A stretch of DNA of 64,000 nt, from the NCBI GenBank assembly GCA_009809945.1, contig WTPW01000017.1, positions 256,956 to 320,955 on the forward strand, read 5' to 3'. Below, piece by piece: positions 33,901 through 44,541 of this stretch. This stretch comes from Gigaspora margarita. Lineage: Eukaryota > Glomeromycota > Glomeromycetes > Diversisporales > Gigasporaceae. Position 1 is the stretch's first letter. The number at the start of each line of letters is the position of its first letter. A program made the translations under genes and the position numbers. The notes beneath the pieces were generated by a model, which did no database searches, was not told the origin of the DNA, and worked only from the letters and a program-made list of their open reading frames with translations.

Positions 33901-36677
33901 GTCTATACCATTTTTAACTGAGTAAAAATTGGTTAGCCCAAGATTAGTAATAACTCTATTATNGCNGTCAAATAAAAGATTAGTAAGTATATTGATAAGT
34001 TGAGTAGGCATTTGAATTCTAGCCAAGGATTTATGGAAAAGATTGAAGTTAACAAAGTCATAAGCTTTGCTTATATCCTGCGATATGAGCCAAAGTTGAG
34101 AACTGTCACATGATGCATCCTTAATAATATTAAGTATATGAATAGGAATTGAAATACTATTGCCTGGAAGAGCAATAAAGTTGTAAGGCGATAAAATTTT
34201 GTGTTGTGTAAAAGTATGATTAAGATGATTAGTAAGGAGTTTGGTGTAAAGTTTTTTAATATGTTCCAGGAGACTAATGGGTCATGTATTGGAAAGATCA
34301 CTATCAAAAATTGGTTTTTTAGAAATAGGAAAATTCTTCCTTCTTTCCATTGTTTAGGTATAGACTGTTGTGTAAGACATCTATTAAAGAGGGCTGTAAT
34401 AGCTTGAAGAAAAGAGAATCTGTATGCTTAATCATTTCATAACTAATTCCACATGGTCCACAGGCTTTGTTATTAGGAAGATGGCAAAGTGTAGTAGAGA
34501 CTTCATCTAATGTAAATTCTTCTAAAATGTTGTTGTACCAATCAATATTAATGTTAGATTTAGGGTTATATTCAGCTTTCCAATGAGTATTATAAAGGTC
34601 ATAGTTAATATTACGAGTATGGCTCCATTGATCAAAATGGTTACGAATATGGTCCTTAATAGAGTGAGGTTCTGTAATAATACTTGTATCTGCATTAATA
34701 TTATTGAATTTAACTGGATCTTTATAGCGATTAAAAATACTATTAATCATTGAAGTTGGGTTGGTAGCAAGTTTGTTGCATCTTTTAGAAATAGCATTAT
34801 TAAGTTGTTGCCTTATTTCTTTAGTATTCTCAATATTACAAGCATGAAATAATGCTTTCCATTCAAGATTTGTAGTAGAAATCCAGTTTGGTAATAGGTT
34901 ATGTGTAGTTGGTAATAATAGAATATTAACTTGGTGCTGAGTATTAATATAATTAATGTTTTGGTTGAGATGTAATGGGATAGAAGTTTGATTTTGATTA
35001 CAATCTTGATTTGTCTAATAATATTGCTAAGTTTTTTGAGATTGTAGTGAAGTTTAGTTGCTTTGGATGAGAAATTATATTGAAAGTTGCGAACTTTAAA
35101 TTTTTTGTAGGGAATATGTTGAAGTGTAGCATTAATTATACTTGTTTGAATTTTGTGCCAAGTTGTTTCAAGTGATTCTGTAGTAATTGTTGATAGTGGG
35201 GTATGGTTTAGAGTCAAATTTTGGGTTACTTGATCTGAAAAATTTTGCCATTGTTCAGAATTCATAGACTTGTAGTCAAAGACTTTTCTACAAGTTTTGG
35301 TACTATATCTTTTGGTTTTAAAAAGAGCATATGGAAATGACTATCTTGATATTAGAATAGTATGATCACTATTAGTACTTGTGTTAGATTGATCAGTTCC
35401 AAATTTAGAAAGCTATTTTAGAATAGGATTATGTGCCCAAATATAATCGATATTGCTTTGGTATCTGCTACTTTGCCAAGTTGGTAAGGATGATTGTGTA
35501 TGTTCTGCAAGATTATACATGTTATTAAACTGAAGGAATTGGAGTAATTTGTATTTAATTGCTGATAATATATTATTTTGAGATGCATTAAAGTCTCCCA
35601 TAATAATTGGTTGGATGTTATTGTTAAGAGATTGGTTTATTTATTGAATAATATTATTTGTATATCCAGACTAAGTTGTAAATCATCTGAAGATAAGTAA
35701 ACTGATATAATTCTAAATTTAAAGTCATGTTTAAAGAAAAGGTCAATAGCAACTGCATATCCAGGATAGGTAAGGATATTATGAATATGTGGTTTAAGTA
35801 TATTAGAAATCTTAATTGCAGTGCCTACTTTGGAGCTATCAGTACTTGCCCAAAAGTATGAGAATTGTGAAGATTTAATAAAGTAGGTAGAGGAGTTATT
35901 AGAAGATATTTTAGTTTCAGTAATGCAACTAATCTGAATATCATGTGAGAGACAATAATGTTCCCACATTAGCCTTTTGAGGTTGTTGTTATATCCTTGA
36001 ACATTATGTGTGCATATTGATAGATTGAGAGGAGAAATCTGATCTTGAACTTGCTCTAAGTTAGAATTACTACTTGTAGATATAGCTCTTGGTATTGGAT
36101 AACTTGATTTGAGTAGAACGTTATTAAAAAGACTAAAATCCTCAAAGGGTACAAAGAAGTAATTAGGTAGAAGATGTTCATGGAGTAAATAAATATGTGC
36201 TTCTGGAAAATAATAGTCGATTCTGCTGTATTTAATAGAGATTCTAATATACTGTTGTGAATAGAACATTGGATATTCATCTTGTAAATAGGTTAAAAAG
36301 GAGCCAACAGTTTGTGGTAAGGGTAAAGATTGTAATCTGTGATAGTATAAGAATTTGTTGTAGCATATTGATGGCTCATAAATCTCTGATGAATTTGGAT
36401 AGAAATCAGTGTTTGTTTCTTCTATAGAATTAGTATGTATAGTTGATATATTGAGGTTGTTGTTAGATTCATTAGGTAATAGTTCGTATTCATTGTATGT
36501 CTCTTGTTCTATAGTGTAAATAGAGCTATCTTGTTGTATAGGTAATGATAAATGAGTATGATATTTGAGTGGTACTTCAGTATGACATGATGATATAGTA
36601 TCTGAAATACTAGGATTAATTTCTGTAGAGGCGCTTGCCGTTTCAAGCTCAGTTTTCACAGCTGCACAGGATACCAT
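30979..36677 (-). pseudogene. LINE ORF2: endonuclease, reverse transcriptase, RNase H
   Basis: Starts at the ATG at 36677. Endonuclease domain: THNVQGY (about 35995), ITETK, FRIISVYLSSDD, then after a frameshift near 35630 MGDFNAS (35601) and SNIDYIW. Reverse transcriptase: NKACGPCGISYEMIK (34470), ISQDISKAYDFVN, GIDQGETITPLVWR and LAYMDDTLW with the catalytic YMDD at about 33732-33721. RNase H: FYTDGS (about 32205), KAELMAI and FTDS (31995), where a TAA replaces what was probably CAA; the frame then continues to QAYPDNSFNNIADSLAK. A C-terminal CFQC...H...C knuckle lies at about 31430. Further stops near 35410 and 35345 and a frame change near 34815-34750 confirm decay. Two Ns at 33963 and 33966. 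Confidence 0.88.
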
Positions 36678-36840
36678 AGCCTGTCCTGTACATTGGATCT
36701 GCTATCATAAACCTGGTCCTCTGCATAAATGGACTTGACCACCTGTTCACTTACCTCATTCTCTTCTGAAAATGGCCCACTAAAAGTGGATATCATTATT
36801 TAAGAAGCAGTGGCTGCATTCATGTAGTCTACAGAAATAT

Positions 36841-39800
36841 TTATTGAAAAGGATTATATGAAGATGTTGTAATATGGGATTCTTGTTGTATATTGGCATT
36901 TGAGTTAGAAACATTTTCTATATTATTTGTATCTGACATAATAACATCATCATCCAGTTCACCAGATGAGTTTGAAGGTTGTTGAGTTGGTAGAAGATTG
37001 GTTTGTAAGTTGGTGGGATCATTAGTTGTATTATTATTTGTTTGTACTGAAGATTTGCTTTTGGAATTAATTTTAGTACTTGAAGTAGGATTATAAAAGA
37101 TGGATTTGATACTTGGTTTTTTGAATTGGACCTTAAATTTATCAAATAGAATTTTTTGAGCTTTTGGGTAAAACTTTTTGTTATATGCATCTTGAATAGA
37201 TGCAATAGATAGCTTATCTTCCTTAAGAATATGGAAGTAGGTCATTACTCTAGCTAGAAAGTCAGTATTAATTGGTTTAGCAGTAATTTTTTCAATTGTA
37301 CTATGAAGACTAAGGTTATCAATTTGGTCATTAATAGCTGCAGCCTTGTTGTATGCATTGAAGAAATTATAGAAATAGAAACTAAGTCGTGCTTGATTAG
37401 TTTCTTCTTTGTTGAGATTATTAAGTTCCAAAAATTGTTGTTCAGTTTCAGTAGCTAGTTGTCGAAATAGAGAAATTGGTGTTCATTTTTGAAATGTAGC
37501 AGCATGTTGTGCCTCTTTATCAAAAATCGAAAAATTGAGAGTAGGATGATGGTATTTGGGTTTAGATGGTAAATTTTGAGGAGCTGGAAAATGTCCAAAG
37601 GATTCTGTAAAGAAAGATGTATATAAGTTTTGAACATTATGCTCAACATCTGAAGGCAATATAGAGCAATTTTCTGAATTGCAGGTATGAATATGGTAAA
37701 GTGCTGCTTGAAAACACAGTTGAATTCGTTCACGTAAAGAGTCAATAGATGTAATTTTAAATTCTGATGTGAGAAGTGCTTTGTATGTATCACTAAGTTT
37801 GAGTGCAATTTGGTGTTTAATATAGTTATATGTTTTCTTTTGATCAATTTTTGTAAATTGTCATTTATAGGTTTCAAAAAACTTTTCAAACCATGTATTA
37901 AAGTTTGTTAAATATGGTTTAAGAGAATGAATTTTAAAAGATTGTAAAAATTGTTTCTTAGGAATATTGAGAGCAATGTTAATATTGAATTTGGTATCAT
38001 TTTGAATTTTGAAGAGGGGCTGGTTAATGCTATCTTCACTTATATAGTAGTGAAGCCTAAGATAAATAGGGCGTATATTTAAATCTTGACAGAATTGATT
38101 GGCATTGATTGTTTGGTATTTGTCATGTAAAATAAGATGTAGACGAGCAAGATTCAATGCTACTTGGTTTCGATTACATATAGAATAAGGAGGTATAGAG
38201 TTGTAAGAGGAAAGTATTTTGGGATAATTGAGTTGGGTAAATAAAGAAGTAGTGAACTCTTTAAGTAAATCAACAAATGTTGAGTGAATAAACTCAAATG
38301 GAATTGTAATTGGTTTGTCAATAGAGGGGTTGGCTTCATGTATAAGATCAGTGAGAAATTTAGGTCTTTTACCAGCCATAGCTTTAATTAAATACTTGTA
38401 GTTAAATTTAGATTCAGGTGTATTTTTAGTAGCAGGTCTGGTAATTTTTTCTGGATAAACATCAATAAGATGAGGTTTAATAAAATCTAGAATTTGGTAG
38501 GCTAAGGTGTTACTGAATTTCATATTTTGTTCCATTTCTGGTGTTACTGGATATTCTTTGAACCAGTCTAAATCATTAGAAGTATCTCTTGATTGTTTTA
38601 GCTTTTGTGTTTCTTCTTTGGCCTGGTTAGAGTCTTTAATTTTTTGAAGGAAAGAACAGTATATAGCTTTTTTATCTACAGAAGACATTTGTTGAAGTTT
38701 AAGAATAACAATTAAGGATTTTTGTTCAAGTGTAAGTGGAGCTTTAGGATTGAGTGGTTTGAGTTTAATATCAAGAATTTGTGGAGCACAAGTTCAGTGA
38801 AGTATGCAAAAATTTCTAAAGAGACAAGTTATAGCATAGTCTGGAGCATGACTACTTTGTTCTGTAGCTACACATGGAATATTTTTGATTTTACAAATAT
38901 AACATGTATGGTAGTGTTGAGAGTGAGCAATAATTGCAGTAGGAGTTTTGTCTGTTTNNNNNNNNNNNNNNNNNNNNNNNNNNNNNNNNNNNNNNNNNNN
39001 NNNNNNNNNNNNNNNNNNNNNNNNNNNNNNNNNNNNNNNNNNNNNNNNNNNNNNNNNNNNNNNNNNNNNNNNNNNNNNNNNNNNNNNNNNNNNNNNNNNN
39101 NNNNNNNNNNNNNNNNNNNNNNNNNNNNNNNNNNNNNNNNNNNNNNNNNNNNNNNNNNNNNNNNNNNNNNNNNNNNNNNNNNNNNNNNNNNNNNNNNNNN
39201 NNNNNNNNNNNNNNNNNNNNNNNNNNNNNNNNNNNNNNNNNNNNNNNNNNNNNNNNNNNNNNNNNNNNNNNNNNNNNNNNNNNNNNNNNNNNNNNNNNNN
39301 NNNNNNNNNNNNNNNNNNNNNNNNNNNNNNNNNNNNNNNNNNNNNNNNNNNNNNNNNNNNNNNNNNNNNNNNNNNNNNNNNNNNNNNNNNNNNNNNNNNN
39401 NNNNNNNNNNNNNNNNNNNNNNNNNNNNNNNNNNNNNNNNNNNNNNNNNNNNNNNNNNNNNNNNNNNNNNNNNNNNNNNNNNNNNNNNNNNNNNNNNNNN
39501 NNNNNNNNNNNNNNNNNNNNNNNNNNNNNNNNNNNNNNNNNNNNNNNNNNNNNNNNNNNNNNNNNNNNNNNNNNNNNNNNNNNNNNNNNNNNNNNNNNNN
39601 NNNNNNNNNNNNNNNNNNNNNNNNNNNNNNNNNNNNNNNNNNNNNNNNNNNNNNNNNNAAAGCCTGGAAATAACAGTTTTGGATTGGCAGTATGTAATTC
39701 TAGTTGTTTATATGTTTTGGTATTTGGTGAGGATAGAATTTCATCACTAATTTTTTTGAATTTTTTAGCAGAAATTGAAGTTGTAGTTTGAGTTGAAGGT

Positions 39801-40087
39801 TGGCCAATTTTAGTTGGATGGTTAATTCTGTAAAATTGAGAAGTAAAGCTAGTATGATATTTTTTGCAATAGCATGTGCCAATAGTAGGTTGCTCTGGAA
39901 CTTGGAAGTAGTATTGTTTTTTAGTGCCTTGAATATCACATGATTCTGGATTAAAGCTAGGTGGAAGAACTTTTAATGAGCTTGGGTTGTTTTCATTCAT
40001 TCCAATTCCATAATGGTCTCTATATTTGGAATAGTAGTAGTCCATATTATAGCTATCAGGTTCTTCTGAAGAAGTTAAAGTTGGCAT
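36841..40087 (-). pseudogene. LINE ORF1 (about 1,080 codons, interrupted)
   Basis: One continuous reading frame can be followed from the ATG at 40087, through a 701-bp assembly gap, to the stop at 36841. It is broken by stops near 38800, 37860 and 37477. Before the gap it has a CYCKKYHTSF cysteine motif; after it CYICKIKNIPC and CLFRNFC, suggesting zinc-binding. The C-terminal third is helical and Asn/Lys-rich and ends SSYNPFQ. In LINEs ORF1 is usually an RNA-binding coat or chaperone protein; that role is inferred from position only. It precedes ORF2 by 164 bp. Unusually long for an ORF1. Confidence 0.75.
38958..39658. other. Assembly gap (701 N)
   Basis: A run of N inside LINE ORF1. Open frames crossing it are artefacts of the Ns. 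Confidence 1.
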
Positions 40088-40330
40088 TGTATTGGTATAA
40101 TTTGGGCTGATAAAAGGTATAGTTTGTATTTAGTAATAAGTTAATATAAAAGAGATTAAAGAGGGCGTCACAAAAAGATATAATTTGTTTTGTGTAATGT
40201 AATACCAATAAGTTCAGTATAGGTTACACAAGTCACGTGTTAAACAAGTCACGTTTTACAGGTCACGTGTTACACAAGTCACGTGTTACACAAGTTTTAC
40301 AATAATAATTAACTTGGGTAACAATACTAT
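40088..40330 (-). promoter_or_regulatory. LINE 5' region with tandem CACGTG boxes
   Basis: A 16-18-bp unit GTTACACAAGTCACGTGT is repeated between 40221 and 40300. Three perfect CACGTG palindromes are at 40234-40239, 40264-40269 and 40280-40285, and a fourth site is degenerate (CACGTT, 40250). CACGTG is the classic E-box bound by bHLH factors. Lying just upstream of ORF1, this is a plausible internal promoter of the LINE; that role is inference. Confidence 0.55.
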
Positions 40331-40900
40331 GTGCAAATTAAAATAGTTACAAAAAGGTAAATATTTGTTTTATGTAAAATTAGATAATAATTTGTGCAGT
40401 TAATAAGAACCACTAATTTTGAGATAATAAAAAATGTGGGTTGCACGATTTAGAGGGCGTTTATGTTACACAAAAAACGCCTAATGGATTTTTGTAAAAA
40501 AAAGGGAAAAAGAAAAAGGAAAAAAAAAAAATAAAAAATAAAAGTGTATAGAAAAATTAAATATATTTCTGTTAGTTTAGGCCTACAAGCATGAAATACA
40601 GCTTGTTATAATGGGAAAAATGGGCTTGTCAACTTTTTCTAAATTTGTAAAATAGATTAAGAAGACAGTTTTGTATATATTTTAAAAAAAATACAATTTT
40701 AGGCCAAAAGGCCTTTACTTAATGAGTTTAAAGGCTTTTGCAATAATATTTAGATATTATATGNATTTTTGGGAGCAGAACAAGTTTATTTAGAGGCAGT
40801 AACCAAGTTAACTTAATAAAATTTAGAGTTATAAGATATTTTTAAATATTTAAATTAAGAAAATTAGCAAACAAGTGATCGACAGGGAGAGTGCATTTTC
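40331..40900. other. Non-coding between LINE 5' region and foldback arm
   Basis: A-rich, with GAGGGCGT at 40454 matching GAGGGCGT at 40161, so it may still belong to the LINE 5' region. One N at 40764. No gene. Confidence 0.4.
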
Positions 40901-41898
40901 CAGTATATACCTAAATTTTTTACTATATAAATTTATATTAAAAATGTATAAAATTACTATATAACTTTAAAGCCATGATTCTTTTGGATTTACAAACCAA
41001 TTATTTTCAAATTTTGAGATTAAGGATATCAAGAATTGTAGAATAAAATCACTTAAAACAGTTTTTTAAATTCCTATAAAAATTAAGGATTTTCTAATAA
41101 AATTTTATAGAAAAGAAAATTTTGTTAAATCTGAAGCTATAATTATATGTAAAATTTTATGCTAAACAAAGTTTATTTAGATGTCAAAATCGGTTGTCTT
41201 AATAAAAAAAAAGTTTGCTATATACTAAAGCTAAAAATTTCAAAATTTCTATATAGAACTTTTTTTTATTAAGAAAATCTAGTTTGGGCTTGTAAGTAAA
41301 ATTGCTCAGCATGAAATTTTATGACAATAATAAAGGGTAGGATTCAATTTTTTAAACATTTTACTAATTAAAAAATTGAACCAAAGTTTTTGCAAAAAAA
41401 TTTTTTTTTTTTTTGCGAAAAACTTTGATTCTATTTTTACTTAGTAAAATGTTTAAAAAATTGAAATCTACCCTTTATTATTGTCATAAATTTCATGCTG
41501 AACAATTTTACTTACAAGCCCAACCTAACAAAAAAAAAAGTTGTATATAGAAATTTTGAAATTTTTAGCTTTAGTATATAGCAAACTTTTTTTTTTATTA
41601 AGATAACCAATTTTGTCATCGAAGTAAACTTTGTTTAGCATAAAACTTTGGATATATAATTATAGTTTCAGATTTAACAAATTTTTCTTTTTCATAAAAT
41701 TTTATTGGTAAAATCTTCAATTTTTATAGGAATTTAAAAAACTGTTCTAAGTGATTTTATTCTACTATTCTTGATATACTTAATCCCAAATTTGAAAATA
41801 ATTGGTTGTAAACCCAAAAGAATCATGGCTTTAAAGTTATATAGTAATTTTATATGTTTTTAATATAAATTTATATAGTAAAAAATTAGGGTATAATA
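40901..41898. repeat. 1-kb palindrome (arms about 490 bp)
   Basis: The arms meet near 41400 (TTTTTGCAAAAAAATTTTTT ... TTGCGAAAAA). Outermost pairing is CTAAATTTTTTACTATATAA with its inverse at 41870-41890, and TTTAAAGCCATGATTCTTTT pairs with its inverse near 41825. Divergence is slight, mainly small indels. It is the body of the TIR/foldback element at 30587-41921. No coding frame except chance ones. Confidence 0.88.
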
Positions 41899-41921
41899 TA
41901 GTGTGACATCTCGGTAGACTG

Positions 41922-43505
41922 ATACTTGTAATTGGAATTGTAATTCTGATTTTTTGCTCAAAAGGAATGGGCTTGCCATATAAAATTTCCCACACAATCA
42001 TACCAAATGAATAAATATCAGATTCTTTAGTATATGGATGTCGGCTCAAGACTTCAGGAGTAATATATGGCAAAATTCCACAAATTCTATCTGAATTTTT
42101 TTTTTTTTTTTTTAAACCCCAAGGTAGTAATTACCTGGGGACGTCGAGTGACGCTCTTTATTATGTCTTAATTTTGTATTACATTTTATACATATATGTA
42201 CATTAGGGGTTTCCTAGCTAAACTATACCTCCCTCCATAGTCCGTTTATCCCGACTGACTCCAGCAAGCCCACCACATCCGGTGCCCAGTACCTTTCGGA
42301 TCATAGGTAGCTTTAAGGAACTACAAATCCCGCTGGATTGCTCTATAGGTCGACCATTTTTCGTCTGCCTCAGGAACCACTTTCCACTTTTGGTCGGCGT
42401 AGGATCGTCAGGCACCCCTTATCTTGGTTACAGCGGGCTCCCTCAATGTTAATGTTATTTCTTGACGGATTACGCCTTTTCTGGTCGTCCCCAGCCTTGT
42501 GGCTATGCCGATGACTGCATGAATCCATTCTTGATCTAAATGGAAATCCTCTCAAAGATCATTTCCAAACTGGTCCTGGCAGAGTTTTCGCCGCCCGTTG
42601 GACTTGAACTCGCGACCTTCTGTTTGTGACCCTGGAGCGATAACCACTGCACTATCGACCCGAGGGTCCGTTCTATCCGAATTTGATTTTGAAGCAATAT
42701 TAGCAGTTAATGAAAGCCCTAAATCTGCGATGTATGCACTTTTTAAACTATTTAATAAAATATTTCCAGCATGTAAATCACAATGAATAAGATCTTGAGA
42801 ATGAATTTTCTAACAGATTTAATTTATCTCTCCAGTTCATTTGTGCTATGGTGTGTAGATTTTTTCGCAAGCAGCCTTCTAAAGCATATTCCAAGACAAG
42901 GAAATAATCTTTAGAAATTTTATCTTTGATACACTGAAACAACTTAAAAATGTTGGATATTTAAGACCGATATCAACAATAAGCTTTTAACTTGTTATTA
43001 AAGGAAATATATATTTGAATTGTTAATTTTATGACAAAACATGAATATTATGATAAATCACGTAATAAAGCAATTAATAAAGATTACCTCTCTTATAAAT
43101 TCTTTATGAAAAGTATTTGATTCATGAAATAATTTAAGTGCAACATGTCTGATGAATTATTGATATTTATCAAACCATACAGCACGGTATACAGTTGCAA
43201 ACCACCTCTACCAATCACTTCAACATTTTTAAATTCATCAAATGAAATCCAAGATACCCGATATTTGCTTTCGATAAATATTTTTTTAAATCATCTTCAA
43301 TTTCTAAGTTATGTATCCATTCATCTTTAACTAAAATTTATTTATAAACTTCAATGTTAGATATAATTATTTATAAACTTCAATGTTAGATATAATAAAT
43401 TCATAATAAGTTAAATATGACAGATAATACCTAAAGATAAATAAATTTCTTTGCTTCTTTAATCGGTAATTCAAATGTATAAATATATAATATTGAACAT
43501 ACAAT
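41922..43505 (-). pseudogene. TKL kinase pseudogene (cassette A)
   Basis: The minus strand matches the kinase at 49869-50905 along its length, from the SELQFQLQ equivalent (41930) to the VKDEWIHNL equivalent (43325). Damage: the foldback element with its LINE at the 3' end; a 572-bp SINE between the activation segment and the catalytic loop; a frameshift in the glycine loop region (43212); a deletion next to the catalytic loop (about 42812); extra bases near 41950 and 41960. The HRD catalytic triplet reads HCD (CGT to TGT at 42780-42784). A 31-bp tandem duplication sits in the upstream intron (43339-43400). A 3' portion, PYITPEVLSRHPYTKESDIYSF, is still readable before the damage. Confidence 0.9.
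42099..42670 (-). mobile_element. tRNA-derived SINE, 572 bp, with target duplication
   Basis: On the minus strand it starts with a tRNA-like head at 42670 (A box TAGTGCAGTGG, B box GAGTTCAAGTCC). It continues through a GC-rich body and ends in a poly(A), seen here as T at 42099-42113. The perfect-but-one 14-bp direct repeat TTCTATCTGAATTT / TTCTATCCGAATTT lies at 42085-42098 and 42671-42684. The sister kinase has one copy of this site (50214-50227). RNA polymerase III transcription and LINE-driven insertion are known for such elements. A hairpin CCCCAAGGTAGTAATTACCTGGGG lies near the tail. Confidence 0.93.
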
Positions 43506-43530
43506 GAATCATATTGCAGTATAGTAATTT

Positions 43531-44229
43531 CCCTATGAGAAAAGTGGTTCGGGGTATGGTACGGGAAAACAGTGTATATGCACGGGATGGTACGGACCGT
43601 GTGACACGTATAGGCACATTTTACGGAATGGCACGATTAAAAATGACACGGATACTACGGTAATGGGGTGGCACGCATATGCACGTTGTACTTTATGGCA
43701 TGTCAAATTACACGGAATGGCACGTGTTAAAAATGACACGTCCTGGCTCGTTTCACGGAGTGCTATAAGTGCGAAGGATCACAACCGATTTTTTTTTTAA
43801 AAAAAAAGTTGCAATATCTCAAAAACTCGCAAGTAAGCCTGGTCTGGTATCTTAAGGAAAAAGATTCCTTGCAAGATTTTACACATTTGCAGTTGCTTTA
43901 GCTTCCAGATATGTACATACTTCAACTACTATCCGGTCCTCTTCTAATAAAATTTCTATTGGAAAGTGGACCATAAATTTATATTTACTTACCCGTTCCA
44001 TTCACGTGCTTTCGCACGTGTCAATTGGCTTAGTAAACTGCTACAAAAGGCACGGACGATTTACGTGATTTCACGTTAAATTGGCACGTGTATACGGATC
44101 AACACGGTCCGCCGATTCCCGTGCCTACTCGAACCATTCACGTGCAAACCCGACCCATAGCACGTGCCACTCGACCACGTGCCTATACACTGTTTTTCCG
44201 TGCGATCCCGGACCACTTTTCTTATAGGG
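43531..44229. mobile_element. TIR element, 699 bp, rich in CACGTG/CACGG
   Basis: Ends CCCTATGAGAAAAGTGG and, inverted, CCCTATAAGAAAAGTGG; the similarity runs about 45 bp to ...ACAGTGTAT. The sister locus (51074-51100, GTAATTTGTTACACTGG) has no insert, so the borders are exact and the duplication is only TT (43529-43530, 44230-44231). The subterminal regions have about twelve CACGG and seven CACGTG motifs. Non-coding; chance frames inside are not genes. Superfamily unknown. Confidence 0.85.
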
Positions 44230-44541
44230 TTGTTACACTGGAGATAGGGTTGGCAATGGGCAAATAGAGCTTGATGGTTACCAAAATGTGTTGAAAAAAA
44301 CTTATATTCATTGATTTCTTCGGAGCTAAGTTGTCTCCATCACAGCTCCATTGCTAACCCAACCTAGAGAGTACCAATTGAATACCGTAATGATTTTTCT
44401 TAATTCAAAATACCACTGATAAGATCACTTTTTAAAAAATTTTTTAGGCCATCTTCTTGACCAAACTAGATTTTAATTCTTTGTGATTTCAATTACATCT
44501 GATCTTACGATTTTACAATACTCCTGCTCAAATTTAAAAAT

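Larger units (their letters stand above)
30612..40330 (-). mobile_element. LINE (non-LTR retrotransposon), degenerate, about 9.7 kb
   Basis: A minus-strand element. Its 3' end is the T-run at 30613-30627 (poly(A) on the element strand), and ORF2 (36677-30979) and ORF1 (40087-36841) follow. ORF2 has, in order, an endonuclease/exonuclease-like domain, reverse transcriptase, RNase H and a C-terminal zinc knuckle. This order is typical of RNase-H-bearing LINE groups (I/Tad-like). Premature stops and frameshifts in both frames show it is dead. The 5' end is not defined; CACGTG repeats at 40221-40300 probably lie in the 5' untranslated region, and element sequence may extend to about 40900. Confidence 0.85.
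30587..41921. mobile_element. TIR/foldback element in a kinase gene, split by a LINE
   Basis: Left end CAGTCTATCGAGATGTCACA (30587) and right end, inverted, CAGTCTACCGAGATGTCACA (41921): 21 bp with one difference. Direct repeat ATAC lies at 30583-30586 and 41922-41925. The sister kinase has the intact site CCATTACATACTTGTAATTGG (around 50045), so this 4-bp duplication is read against an empty site. The element proper is about 1.05 kb (left tip plus 40901-41921); the LINE at 30612-40330 sits in its left arm. Family unknown: 4-bp duplication and CAGTC ends do not match hAT. Confidence 0.8.

Noticed and set aside
38722-39750. 342-codon plus-strand frame
   Set aside because: Mostly the 701-N assembly gap read as unknown residues; antisense to LINE ORF1.
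43533-43739. 68-codon minus-strand frame
   Set aside because: Inside the 699-bp TIR element; CACGG motif repeats translated by chance.
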